This document shows positions 45,372 to 54,301 of a stretch of DNA of 64,000 nt, one piece after another. Each line of letters starts with the position of its first letter. The first letter of the stretch is position 1. The notes beneath the pieces are model-generated. The model did no database searches. It saw only the letters and a program-made list of their open reading frames with translations, and was not told the DNA's origin. This DNA is from Lachnoclostridium sp. (lineage in GTDB: Bacteria > Bacteroidota > Bacteroidia > Bacteroidales > Muribaculaceae), in the NCBI GenBank assembly GCA_023667185.1, contig JAMPAP010000002.1:256154-320153 (forward strand), in the 5' to 3' direction. A program made the translations under genes and the position numbers.

Positions 45372-45420
45372 TCAATGCAGTTATGATAGCATCGAAAGAG
45401 GCGCCGAGATTGTCAGTCAT

Positions 45421-45497
45421 CGCTTTAGCGCTTCGCCTTAGCGAAGTTACCGCTTTAGCGCTATGCCTTGGCATAGAAACCCCACATTTATGTGGGG
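45421..45497. repeat. array of five short hairpins in two 30-bp repeats plus one
   Basis: Two tandem 30-bp units (45421-45450, 45451-45480) each hold the palindrome CGCTTTAGCG followed by a hairpin: CTTCGC-CTTA-GCGAAG in unit 1, CTATGCC-TT-GGCATAG in unit 2. A third hairpin CCCCACAT-TT-ATGTGGGG follows (45480-45497). The unit differences inside the stems occur on both arms and keep the pairing. With the REP-like palindromes this accounts for the 516-bp gene-free stretch 45144-45659. Confidence 0.85.
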
Positions 45498-45597
45498 TCA
45501 TGACTATCTTTCTGATACTGAGGCTCGGAGAGGCTCAATCGGTTGATTACCAACCTACCCCCCACATAAATGCAACGCAGTTAAAATAACAAGGGGG

Positions 45598-45634
45598 GAT
45601 AACAAAAGGAGCGGCACCGCGGGGGTGTCGCTCC
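45598..45634 (-). terminator. intrinsic terminator of the secreted-protein gene
   Basis: GGAGCGGCACC (45608-45618) pairs with GGTGTCGCTCC (45624-45634) with one wobble; the minus strand continues CCTTTTGTTAT. Confidence 0.7.
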
Positions 45635-45659
45635 GAGTGGAGATTATGGGAAAGAGAGA

Positions 45660-47507
45660 TTATTTCACGTAAACTTTCTCAACTTTTGAGCCCTGACGAC
45701 GGATGAGGATCTGACCGGCGGCGGGATTATTGACGCGGATACCCTGGAGGTTGAAGTATTCAGCAGGGGCAGCAGCATCTACAGCGATGTTCTCAAGACC
45801 GGTAGTGCCGTCGTGAACTACAGCGAGTGTAGTTACGGGGCTGCGGAAGCCGTTCTCAGGATTTTCAGAGTAGTAGTGGAGGAGGTGGGTTTCACCCTCT
45901 TTTGTAGCAGCGAATACTGGTTTGGTATCATCAGTAAGGAGAGTGAATTCGCTTTCAGCGGGCACGCGTGCCGGAGCGTTCTCAGTCTCAGCAGCTGCGG
46001 TGATTTCCCAAGCGTAGTAGATGTTTTCGCCTTCGCCTGCGGTAAGGTCGATTACGGTGTTACCGGGGATAGATACACTATTGTTAGCATCCACCTTGTC
46101 AGACCAGCTGTGGGTAGGAGCTTCAAGTTCGATAGCAACCTTGATAGTTGCGTCAAGACCGAGGCTGAGGAAATCAGCATTTTGGTAATTAGAGAGCTGG
46201 ATACGCACACCGGGAACAGTGATTACACCATTTTCCAATGTACCCCAAACGCCGAGTTCTTTACCTTCTTCTATCATGTCATTGTAATAATATATGTAAC
46301 CCCAGCTGTCAGTTGCAGCGTATCCCCAACTTGAGCCGATGTATGCACCTAAAGGTGAGGGCTCTATGTAAACGAGGTCTTTATCAGTAGCATTGATGTA
46401 GAGGTAGTGGTTGTGACCCTCATTAGATGCGAACGTATTATCATCGTAGGGGTTTACAAGACGATAGTAGCCGGGGGTTGTAATGTTTTCCTCAATAGTG
46501 CATTTGAGATCTTCGCTATCAATGTTAGTGAAGATATTGGAAAGAACGCCTTCGGTGTAAGTAGCATTACCAACTTTTTTCCAATTGTCGGCATCATCTT
46601 CTACAACCCAAGTATATACAGCACCCTGAGCCTTAATGTTGCCTTCTTTGTCAAGGCCTACATATAGGAGTGACCACTCGGTGTTTGTTCCATAAAGATC
46701 AAGGCTGACCTTATAACCTTCGTATTCAGTGATGTCTTCACCATATGCTGCAATTACTTGGGCATTTTGATCATTCATAGGATAATAACCTTCGAGATAG
46801 TCAAAGAGAACTGTTTCAATACCATCACCTTTAAAGAATCCAAAATAGGAGTCTTCAGCTGAGCCACAGAAAGGAGCTATGAAGTCAAGAGAATAGTCTA
46901 CATAAGTTTCCTTGTCAAGTACGATTTTGATTTCGCTGTTTAGAAAATCCCAGCCGCTATTATAATATGCAACTGTACCGGCCGCAAATGTGATTGTGCC
47001 ATCAACGAGTTTGCCGTAATTAGCTTGACCATTCCAATCATTTTCGGCGCAATAGCTTCCATAGGTAAAACTTCCCCAAGGAGTCCAATCAAGGAAGTAA
47101 CACTGATCAGGATTTGAAACGTTAATTTCAAGATCTACGGTATTGGCGCGGCCAAGTAGTAGTGCAGGTTGTGTATCTTCGCCATAAGGGTTAAGACGAA
47201 TCCATCCAGGCTGAGCCTCATTTTCGTAAATATCTACTTCCCACTGACCTTCATCAACATCACTGAAACGGGCGGCGAGGGGGCCTTCAAACCATATACC
47301 GGTGCTTGTTTTAACCCATTCACCTTCTTCGGCGGCACGTTTGGGGCCTGAAGTGGTTGCAGTAGCTGTAGCGAGAGCTTCTTTTGCGGAGTTTTTCAGA
47401 GTCAAATTTTGCTGAGCTTCCAGTTTGCCGGAGAGCTGCTTTTGACCAACGGCTGAAGCAGTCAGTGCGACGACGGCTGCTAAAGCGAGTGTGTAAAGTT
47501 TTTTCAT
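45660..47507 (-). CDS. secreted protein with C-terminal sorting-type domain
   Basis: A 615-residue exported protein: signal peptide (MKKLYTLALAAVVALTASAV), long beta-rich aromatic and acidic middle with two related halves (WIRLNPYGEDTQPALLLGR; YYRLVNPYDDNTFASNE), and a C-terminal segment EYFNLQGIRVNNPAAGQILI ending VEKVYVK. This ending is common in Bacteroidales secreted proteins and resembles the type IX secretion C-terminal domain, so a cell-surface location is likely. The ligand or function is not recognisable. Confidence 0.78.
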   Translation of the reverse strand: MKKLYTLALAAVVALTASAVGQKQLSGKLEAQQNLTLKNSAKEALATATATTSGPKRAAEEGEWVKTSTGIWFEGPLAARFSDVDEGQWEVDIYENEAQPGWIRLNPYGEDTQPALLLGRANTVDLEINVSNPDQCYFLDWTPWGSFTYGSYCAENDWNGQANYGKLVDGTITFAAGTVAYYNSGWDFLNSEIKIVLDKETYVDYSLDFIAPFCGSAEDSYFGFFKGDGIETVLFDYLEGYYPMNDQNAQVIAAYGEDITEYEGYKVSLDLYGTNTEWSLLYVGLDKEGNIKAQGAVYTWVVEDDADNWKKVGNATYTEGVLSNIFTNIDSEDLKCTIEENITTPGYYRLVNPYDDNTFASNEGHNHYLYINATDKDLVYIEPSPLGAYIGSSWGYAATDSWGYIYYYNDMIEEGKELGVWGTLENGVITVPGVRIQLSNYQNADFLSLGLDATIKVAIELEAPTHSWSDKVDANNSVSIPGNTVIDLTAGEGENIYYAWEITAAAETENAPARVPAESEFTLLTDDTKPVFAATKEGETHLLHYYSENPENGFRSPVTTLAVVHDGTTGLENIAVDAAAPAEYFNLQGIRVNNPAAGQILIRRQGSKVEKVYVK

Positions 47508-47582
47508 AAAATGTGATATAAAGTTGGAAATTGTTACTATCGGACGTTAAAGATCTAAAGGTTGTTAATTCGTTAGATTTGG

Positions 47583-47613
47583 CAAAGGTATGGAATTATA
47601 TTAGATTACCAAA
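47583..47613 (-). promoter_or_regulatory. promoter of the secreted-protein gene
   Basis: Minus strand TTTG (47610-47613), 19 bp, TACCTTTG (47583-47590); about 70-nt leader. With the divergent M13 promoter it accounts for the 335-bp spacer 47508-47842, in which I see no gene. Confidence 0.75.
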
Positions 47614-47783
47614 TTTTTGTTACAGTATTTACACAGAAAGTTTAAGTTTTATAGTTTTTATAGGAATTTTGGTGAATTGTAACTACTCAGGTATGAATAA
47701 ACATTCAAGAAGACTAATGTAGTATAAAGCCCGGAGTTTTGCTACACCCTCTTTGAGTATTTCTCGTCTATGGATGGTTTTAT

Positions 47784-47815
47784 TTTGCTGATATGGGGAA
47801 AATTGCCTACCTTTG
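47784..47815 (+). promoter_or_regulatory. promoter of the M13 peptidase gene
   Basis: TTTG (47784-47787), 20 bp, TACCTTTG (47808-47815): full consensus, leader about 20 nt to the ATG at 47843. Confidence 0.78.
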
Positions 47816-47842
47816 CGGCTAAGAAACAACTCTAATAAACCA

Positions 47843-49891
47843 ATGAATTCATTAAAATTAGCTTTAGCAATGGCAGTTACAGTGGGTGTGACCGCATGTC
47901 AGGGACATCGCCAGGAGCACCTCAAGAGCCTCAATCCGAGCTATTTTGACACTATGGTGTCGCCCGGAACCGATTTCTACGGATATGTTAACACCGGATG
48001 GGAGAAAGCTCATCCTCTTACAGCTGAATACTCTCGTTACGGCCAGTTTAACATCCTTAACGATTCATCAGAAAACCGCGTAAAGGAGCTTATCCTCCAC
48101 CTCGGCGACAAGAATCCCGAGCCCGGAACGGTTGACTATAAGGTGTGGACTATTTATAGCCAGGCTATGGACTCTGTGCGCCGCAACGCCGAGGGTGCAA
48201 CCCCCATCATGGCTGACCTCAAGAAAATCGAGGATACTCCTCATGAAGGGATGACTGACCTCTTCCTCTGGATGCACGGCAACTATGCAAGCCCCTTCTT
48301 CGGCGCAGGCCCCATGGAGGATCTTGCTAATTCCAATGTATATGCAATGTATGTCAGCGGCGGCGGTATGGGACTGGGCGACCGCGACTACTATCTGCTT
48401 AATGATGACCGCAATACTGAGGTCCGCGAGGCTTACAAGAAGCTTATTACTGACCAGATGCAGAATGCCGGCTACTCGGCAGAGGATGCCACCCGTATCA
48501 TGAACAATGTGATGAAGATCGAGACCGCACTTGCTGACTCAGCTTTCACCCGCGAGGAGTCACGTAACATCCCTGCAATGTATAATCCCCGCACTTTTGC
48601 CCAGCTTAAGGAAATGTATCCCAACATCGTCTGGGATCGTTTCTTCGTAGAGACAATGGGTATCGAATCGCCTGATACAGTAATCGTTACCGAGCTTAAG
48701 AGCGTAGCCCGCGCCAACGAGCTGATGGGCAAGCTCACTGATCGCGAAATCAAGGACTACTACCTCTGGAAATACGTAGCACAGGCTGCACCGACACTCT
48801 CTGACGACTTCACCAACAGTTCATTTGAGTTCTCAAAGGTGATGAGCGGCGTGCAGGAGCTTCGTCCCCGCTGGAAGCGTGCCCTTGGTGCTACCGAAGG
48901 TGCTCTCGGCGAGGCTGTAGGCCAGCTTTACGTTGAGAAATACTTCCCCGAGTCATCCAAGCAGTATATGATAGGCCTTGTGGAAAACCTCCGCGGAGCG
49001 CTCCGCGAGCATATCACCAACCTTGACTGGATGACTGACACCACTAAGGCTCAGGCTCTTAACAAGCTCGACGCTTTCACCGTAAAGATCGGCTATCCCG
49101 ACAAATGGAAAGACTACTCTTCGATGGAGATCGACCCCAAGCTCAGCTACTATGAGAATATGCACAACGTGTCAATGTGGCATCAGCGTGACCTCTATTC
49201 GAAATGGGGCAAGCCCGTCGACAAGACCGAGTGGGGCATGACACCTCAGACTGTCAACGCTTACTATAATCCCACCGCCAACGAGATAGTATTCCCCGCC
49301 GCCATTCTTCAGGCTCCCTTCTTCGATCCTGAAGCAAGCGATGCTGAAAACTATGGCGGTATCGGCGTGGTGATCGGCCACGAGATGACTCACGGATTTG
49401 ACGATCAAGGTCGTAACTTCGACGCTGCCGGCAACATGGTTGACTGGTGGACACCCGAAGATGCCAAGGCATTTGAGGAAAAGACCAAAGGCCTCATTGC
49501 ACAGTTTGACGCTGTAGAGGTGCTCCCCGGCGTGTTTGCCAACGGCCAGTACACCCTCGGCGAGAACATCGCTGACCAGGGCGGCCTCCGCATCGCCATG
49601 ACTGCATTCCTTAACTCTCAGGCCAAGAAGGGCGTGGATGTCAAGTCAGAAGAAGCCAAGATTGACGGATACACTCCCGAGCAGGTGTTCTACATGAACT
49701 ACGCCAACCTCTGGGCAAACAATATCCGCGAGGCCGAAATCAAGTCGCTCACTACCGGCGACGTTCACTCGCTTGGCCGCAACCGCGTCAACGTCACTCT
49801 GCGCAACATTGCTCCCTTCTTCGAAGCATTCGGCATCAAGGAAGGTGATCCTATGTATCGCCCTGAAGCTGAGCGCGTAGTAATCTGGTAA
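47843..49891 (+). CDS. M13 family zinc metallopeptidase (neprilysin/PepO-like) lipoprotein
   Basis: Cleaves short peptides. The 682-residue protein has a lipoprotein signal (LAMAVTVGVTAC), the long helical N-terminal M13 domain, and the catalytic C-terminal domain with HEMTH at 513-517 and the third zinc ligand E574 in GENIADQGG. It should be anchored in the periplasm or at the surface. Start MNSLKLAL at 47843 is preferred over an in-frame one at 47813 that lies in the promoter. A GC-rich hairpin follows the stop. Confidence 0.95.
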   Translation: MNSLKLALAMAVTVGVTACQGHRQEHLKSLNPSYFDTMVSPGTDFYGYVNTGWEKAHPLTAEYSRYGQFNILNDSSENRVKELILHLGDKNPEPGTVDYKVWTIYSQAMDSVRRNAEGATPIMADLKKIEDTPHEGMTDLFLWMHGNYASPFFGAGPMEDLANSNVYAMYVSGGGMGLGDRDYYLLNDDRNTEVREAYKKLITDQMQNAGYSAEDATRIMNNVMKIETALADSAFTREESRNIPAMYNPRTFAQLKEMYPNIVWDRFFVETMGIESPDTVIVTELKSVARANELMGKLTDREIKDYYLWKYVAQAAPTLSDDFTNSSFEFSKVMSGVQELRPRWKRALGATEGALGEAVGQLYVEKYFPESSKQYMIGLVENLRGALREHITNLDWMTDTTKAQALNKLDAFTVKIGYPDKWKDYSSMEIDPKLSYYENMHNVSMWHQRDLYSKWGKPVDKTEWGMTPQTVNAYYNPTANEIVFPAAILQAPFFDPEASDAENYGGIGVVIGHEMTHGFDDQGRNFDAAGNMVDWWTPEDAKAFEEKTKGLIAQFDAVEVLPGVFANGQYTLGENIADQGGLRIAMTAFLNSQAKKGVDVKSEEAKIDGYTPEQVFYMNYANLWANNIREAEIKSLTTGDVHSLGRNRVNVTLRNIAPFFEAFGIKEGDPMYRPEAERVVIW

Positions 49892-49916
49892 TCAAAAAAT
49901 CTCAACAATACCATTC

Positions 49917-49951
49917 CACCGCTGCAGGCCATGTAATGACCTGCGGCGGTG
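49917..49951 (+). terminator. hairpin after the M13 peptidase gene
   Basis: CACCGCTGCAGG and CCTGCGGCGGTG form a 12-bp stem with one wobble; the following sequence is AT-rich but has no clean T-tract. Confidence 0.5.
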
Positions 49952-49957
49952 ATAATA

Positions 49958-50126
49958 TTAGAGTATGTTTACTTTTAACTTAATGAAACCTTTGAAAAGA
50001 CTTTCCGGCCTGTTTTCAGCTTTCATTCAGTCATTATGGAACCCCATAACTCCTTCATTCTATCTAAAAACATACTCGAAAATCCATTTCAAATCTTAAC
50101 ATAAGTCAAAAGTAAACATACTCTTA
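49958..50126. mobile_element. MITE-like element with 23-bp terminal inverted repeats
   Basis: The ends at 49960-49982 and 50102-50124 are inverted copies (GAGTATGTTTACTTTT at the core) with one mismatch in 23. The sequence TTA flanks both sides as a possible target duplication. The 165-bp body has no open frame, and an extra inward copy of ACATACTC occurs near 50070. It fills most of the spacer between the M13 peptidase and nadK genes. Confidence 0.6.
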
Positions 50127-50138
50127 ATCGTCACTAAG

Positions 50139-51023
50139 ATGAAGATAGCATTTATAGGTAAACGTCGTCAGACAGAGCGTGACATCCGGCTGATCAACAA
50201 GTTTATGAAGCAGCTTGCCGACAAGGGCGTGGATATAGCCATAGAGCTACGCCTGCTCCGCTCGCTGCGCGATGCCGGAAAAATCGAGGTCAACCATTTC
50301 ACTGAATTTGATGGCGACGCCTTCGACGCTGATTTTGTAATAAGTATCGGCGGTGACGGCACACTGCTGCGAAGCGCCACCACTGTGGCCATGAAGCATA
50401 TACCCATCGTAGGGGTCAACACCGGGCACCTCGGATTTCTTGCCGACGAAATGCTTGATAATGCCTCAGCCATCACTTCACAGCTTCTCGCGGGCGACTA
50501 CGCCATCGAGGACAGGGCGATGCTTGAGGTGAGTCTTCATGACAATCAGCCGGGAATCACCTTCCCCGGCAGCCCTTATGCGCTCAACGAGGTGGCAGTG
50601 CTACGCCAGGATACAGCCTCGATGATTTCAGTCAACGCCCGGCTCGATGGCATGGATGTAGCTGATTATCAAGGCGACGGTCTTATAATCTCAACACCTA
50701 CCGGCAGCACAGCGTATAATCTCTCGGTAGGCGGCCCGATAATCGAGCCGTCAGCCCCGGCATTTGTGATATCACCTATCGCCCCGCATGCCTTGACGAT
50801 GCGTCCCCTCGTGGTAAGCCATCATCGCACCATAGAACTAAGCGTCTATTCCCGCAGCAACAGTTACCGACTCACCCTCGACGGACGTGCTGCTATCCTG
50901 CCTCTTACCACCGCCTTAACCGTCAAGAAAGCCGAATTTCCGGTAAGAATAGTCCATTTTCCCGGCAGCAATTTCTTTGACACCCTCCGCGCCAAGATGC
51001 TGTGGGGCGTCAGCAAACGATAA
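50139..51023 (+). CDS. nadK: NAD kinase
   Basis: Phosphorylates NAD to NADP. The 294-residue protein has the ATP/NAD signature GGDGTLLR (71-78), GVNTGHLGFLAD, the NE/D motif in YALNEVAV and STPTGSTAYNLSVGGPI. Cytoplasmic. The start lies 13 bp after the MITE-like element, which may thus supply or disturb its promoter region. Confidence 0.97.
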   Translation: MKIAFIGKRRQTERDIRLINKFMKQLADKGVDIAIELRLLRSLRDAGKIEVNHFTEFDGDAFDADFVISIGGDGTLLRSATTVAMKHIPIVGVNTGHLGFLADEMLDNASAITSQLLAGDYAIEDRAMLEVSLHDNQPGITFPGSPYALNEVAVLRQDTASMISVNARLDGMDVADYQGDGLIISTPTGSTAYNLSVGGPIIEPSAPAFVISPIAPHALTMRPLVVSHHRTIELSVYSRSNSYRLTLDGRAAILPLTTALTVKKAEFPVRIVHFPGSNFFDTLRAKMLWGVSKR

Positions 51024-51024
51024 C

Positions 51025-52377
51025 ATGACAATGAAAAACATTCTAAGATTAGCATTTGCGATATTCATGCTTCAGTGCGGACTGATGGCCATGGGTCAGA
51101 AGTTCTACTACGAGGGTGGATATTTTGAGAAAAAAGGTAGCAAATGGTATGAATACAAACCCTCAGAGAAGGCTGACGCGTGGAACTGGTTTAACGAAGT
51201 GGATGCCTCCGATGCCAATTACTATATTATCGATAATGGAAATTGTAAAATTTCCGTTCCGAAAAGCCCTGCCAATGACTTCTATATAATGCTTAAAGGG
51301 CAGAGCCAGTGGGAATTGAAATACAAGTCAGTGGAAGCTCCTGACAAATGGCTGCCGCGCGACCGCTCGGCATTCCACCGCGCATATTTCAATGAGGGCG
51401 GGGTGTGTATCCTTGCATCTTACTGCCTGCTTCTGGACTATGCCAACTCTACAAACGACCTCATCCCTGACTTTGACAGCTATGATGTGATGTCAGAATA
51501 TATGCGGTATCATAACACGCTTGAGCCTATCGCGCTGATTACGCCTAAGGAGCTGCGCAATAACCATCGCGAATGTGAGCGCACCGTCTCCGACGCCCTC
51601 AACGGCTACTGCGGAGCGCGCGGCTGGAGCGGACTTATCCAGGTAGGCAACTTCCACAAGTGGCTGAGCAGCCGGAAGCCGTGGGCTTCACATGTGGAGA
51701 TAGTAGAGCGCGGACTCGACCGTGTAGGCCTGCTGAACAACACCCGCGACGCCCTACCCTACGCTTATTCAGCTATAACTGAAAAACTTAAGCTCAATAC
51801 CGACGAGCATCAGGCTTATGACTACGCCGCCCTGCTGATATATTACGTCGAGTCAGCCAAGAGCTATCATGCCATATTTCTCGGCTGCGATAAAGATGGA
51901 TACTTCATGCGCGGCCCCAATTTCGAAGACCGGTTCACTGATACGAAATGCGACTTCGATTTCACTTTTGACGCCGATGCACCTGTCGTAGAATATATGC
52001 TGATGAAAATCAAGCGCCCGGAAAAGTCAGCCGTCACACCCCGGTGGAAAGGCTCTGACCGAACCATTTTCAGTAATCTAACATCCTCACCCGTACCGGT
52101 GAAAAGTCTGCGCTTGGCGGCCTCCAACTGGAAGTCAGGCCGACCCGCCGTCAGAGCTTCACGAATGAAATTAGCCTCGAAATCTGACCCCTCGTTCACC
52201 GTTGAAATCAGGTATAACACCAAGGCCTGCATCGCCATAATCAATGGAGAAGGGAAATGGGCCGGACGCTCGACGGTGGATGGATTTATTGAGTATGATC
52301 TTGCCCAGATATGTCCTGACCTCCAGGTCGTAGCCTGCGACCCTGACTTCTATCAGGAGAAGTTTTATTACCAATAA
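51025..52377 (+). CDS. secreted protein with a papain-like (C39-like) candidate active site
   Basis: A 450-residue exported protein with signal peptide (MTMKNILRLAFAIFMLQCGLMAMG). The central part reads GGVCILASYC with C128 at the head of a helix, and much later SYHAIFLGCDKDGYFMRGPNF with H282 and N299, the order and surroundings expected of a C39/papain-fold cysteine peptidase (Cys-His-Asn/Asp). I do not recognise a named family. ATG 51025 is used, since the open frame further upstream overlaps nadK; ATG 51031 is equally possible. Confidence 0.6.
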   Translation: MTMKNILRLAFAIFMLQCGLMAMGQKFYYEGGYFEKKGSKWYEYKPSEKADAWNWFNEVDASDANYYIIDNGNCKISVPKSPANDFYIMLKGQSQWELKYKSVEAPDKWLPRDRSAFHRAYFNEGGVCILASYCLLLDYANSTNDLIPDFDSYDVMSEYMRYHNTLEPIALITPKELRNNHRECERTVSDALNGYCGARGWSGLIQVGNFHKWLSSRKPWASHVEIVERGLDRVGLLNNTRDALPYAYSAITEKLKLNTDEHQAYDYAALLIYYVESAKSYHAIFLGCDKDGYFMRGPNFEDRFTDTKCDFDFTFDADAPVVEYMLMKIKRPEKSAVTPRWKGSDRTIFSNLTSSPVPVKSLRLAASNWKSGRPAVRASRMKLASKSDPSFTVEIRYNTKACIAIINGEGKWAGRSTVDGFIEYDLAQICPDLQVVACDPDFYQEKFYYQ

Positions 52378-52411
52378 ATGTTAAATCAGCTGATTTTAAG
52401 TTGTTAGTTTG

Positions 52412-52419
52412 TATCTTTG
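52412..52419 (+). promoter_or_regulatory. -7 box of argS
   Basis: TATCTTTG, 36 bp before the argS ATG; the -33 element is not clear. Confidence 0.45.
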
Positions 52420-52455
52420 CATATTAATATTGTAACTTTTTAAGGAATATATTCA

Positions 52456-54243
52456 ATGTCGATAGATCAGATAATTTCCGAGGGCGTAGTAAAAGCCCTT
52501 AAGTCGCTCTATGATATAGACGTAAATGCCCGGGACGTAAAGCCTCAGGCTACACGCAAGGAGTTTGAAGGCAACCTTACCGTAGTGGTGTTTCCATGGG
52601 TGAAAGCTGCCCGTAAGAGCCCTGAAAAGGTGGCCGACGAGATAGGCCAGTGGCTGCTTGACAACGAAGCATCTGTCAAGGGCTTCAACGTGGTAAAAGG
52701 CTTCCTCAACATCGTGATTGAGCCGAGATTCTGGAACACGATGCTTGACAATATGCTTGCCACCAAGGACTTCGGCATCACAGCTGCCGGGGAAGATTCT
52801 CCATTAGTAATGGTGGAATACTCGTCGCCCAACACCAACAAACCGCTCCATCTGGGTCATGTGCGCAACAATCTGCTCGGCTTCAGCCTGTCAAAGATTC
52901 TCGCAGCGTGCGGCAACCGCGTGGTCAAGACCAATATCGTCAACGACCGCGGCATCCACATCTGCAAGTCAATGTTGGCCTGGCAGAAGTGGGGCAATGG
53001 CGCTACCCCCGAGTCAACCGGCAAGAAGGGCGATCATCTTATCGGCGACTTCTACGTGCTCTTTGACAAGCATTTCAAGCAGGAAGTGGCTGACCTCATG
53101 GCCAAAGGGATGACTGAAGATGAGGCCAAAGCCGCATCGCCCCTGATGAAGGAGGCTCGCGAAATGCTCGTAAAGTGGGAGGCAAAAGATCCCGAGGTAC
53201 GTGCGCTATGGAAGATGATGAACGACTGGGTATATGCCGGATTTGATGAGACCTACAAGCGCATGGGCGTAAGCTTCGACAAAATCTATTACGAGAGCGA
53301 GACTTACCTCGAAGGAAAGGAGAAGGTACTTGAAGGCCTTGAAAAAGGGCTGATGTACCGCAAGGAGGATGGCTCAGTATGGGCTGACCTCACTGACGAA
53401 GGTCTCGACCAGAAGCTTCTGCTGCGCGCTGACGGCACCTCGGTCTACATGACTCAAGATATAGGCACCGCCAAGCTCCGCTATCAGGATTATCCCATCG
53501 ACAAGATGATATATGTGGTTGGCAACGAGCAGGATTATCACTTCAAGGTGCTCTCTATCCTTCTTGATCGCCTCGGATTCTCGTGGGGTAAAGACCTCGT
53601 GCATTTCTCTTACGGAATGGTGGAACTGCCTGACGGCAAGATGAAATCGCGCGAAGGCACCGTGGTTGATGCTGACGACCTGATGGATGAGATGGTAACC
53701 ACCGCCCGACAGGTGTCATCAGAGCTTGGCAAGCTCGATGGCCTTACAGCTGAGGAGATTGACGGGATATCGGAAATGGTGGGTCTCGGCGCGCTGAAAT
53801 ACTTCCTGCTGAAGGTGGATCCACGTAAAAACATCACTTTCAATCCCAAGGAATCAATCGATTTCAACGGAAATACCGGCCCATTTATCCAGTACACCCA
53901 CGCCCGCATCTGCTCAGTGCTCCGCAGGGCTGAAGCCGAAGGTCTTGACCGCGTGGACTTTGACTACGAAGAGCCGACCGAGAAAGAGACTGACATTATC
54001 CAGACTCTCGCTGACTTCCCCGAGGTAGTCAAGGCCGCCGGACAGAGCTACAGCCCCTCGCTGATAGCCAACTATGTATATTCACTCGTGAAGCTCTACA
54101 ACCAGTTCTACCACGATTGCCCCATCCTCAAGGAGGAAAATCCGGCTCTTCGCAGCCGCCGCCTTGCCATCAGCGAGATGACAGCCCGCGTTATAGCCAC
54201 CGGAATGGATCTTCTGGGCATAAAAGTTCCTCAGCGAATGTGA
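52456..54243 (+). CDS. argS: arginyl-tRNA synthetase
   Basis: Charges tRNA-Arg. The 595-residue class I enzyme has the N-terminal tRNA D-loop domain, the HIGH-type motif (NKPLHLGHVRN), the KMSK-region KMKSREGTVV and a C-terminal helical anticodon-binding domain with an invariant-style ending (GIKVPQRM). No frame problems. Stands alone. Confidence 0.97.
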   Translation: MSIDQIISEGVVKALKSLYDIDVNARDVKPQATRKEFEGNLTVVVFPWVKAARKSPEKVADEIGQWLLDNEASVKGFNVVKGFLNIVIEPRFWNTMLDNMLATKDFGITAAGEDSPLVMVEYSSPNTNKPLHLGHVRNNLLGFSLSKILAACGNRVVKTNIVNDRGIHICKSMLAWQKWGNGATPESTGKKGDHLIGDFYVLFDKHFKQEVADLMAKGMTEDEAKAASPLMKEAREMLVKWEAKDPEVRALWKMMNDWVYAGFDETYKRMGVSFDKIYYESETYLEGKEKVLEGLEKGLMYRKEDGSVWADLTDEGLDQKLLLRADGTSVYMTQDIGTAKLRYQDYPIDKMIYVVGNEQDYHFKVLSILLDRLGFSWGKDLVHFSYGMVELPDGKMKSREGTVVDADDLMDEMVTTARQVSSELGKLDGLTAEEIDGISEMVGLGALKYFLLKVDPRKNITFNPKESIDFNGNTGPFIQYTHARICSVLRRAEAEGLDRVDFDYEEPTEKETDIIQTLADFPEVVKAAGQSYSPSLIANYVYSLVKLYNQFYHDCPILKEENPALRSRRLAISEMTARVIATGMDLLGIKVPQRM

Positions 54244-54301
54244 ACATTAGCTGTTAGTTGTTAGTTATTAGTTATTAGATTAATATTTTAGAATTTACAA
54301 T

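Noticed and set aside
45421..45497. CRISPR array
   Set aside because: The units are self-complementary, contiguous and only two, with no unique spacers and no cas genes nearby.
45320..45589. 89-residue plus-strand open frame in the spacer after rnfA
   Set aside because: It runs through palindromes and hairpins, and its composition follows the repeats, so it is not a gene.
47531..47722. 63-residue open frame between divergent promoters
   Set aside because: It crosses the perfect -7 and -33 boxes of the minus-strand promoter and has no family features.
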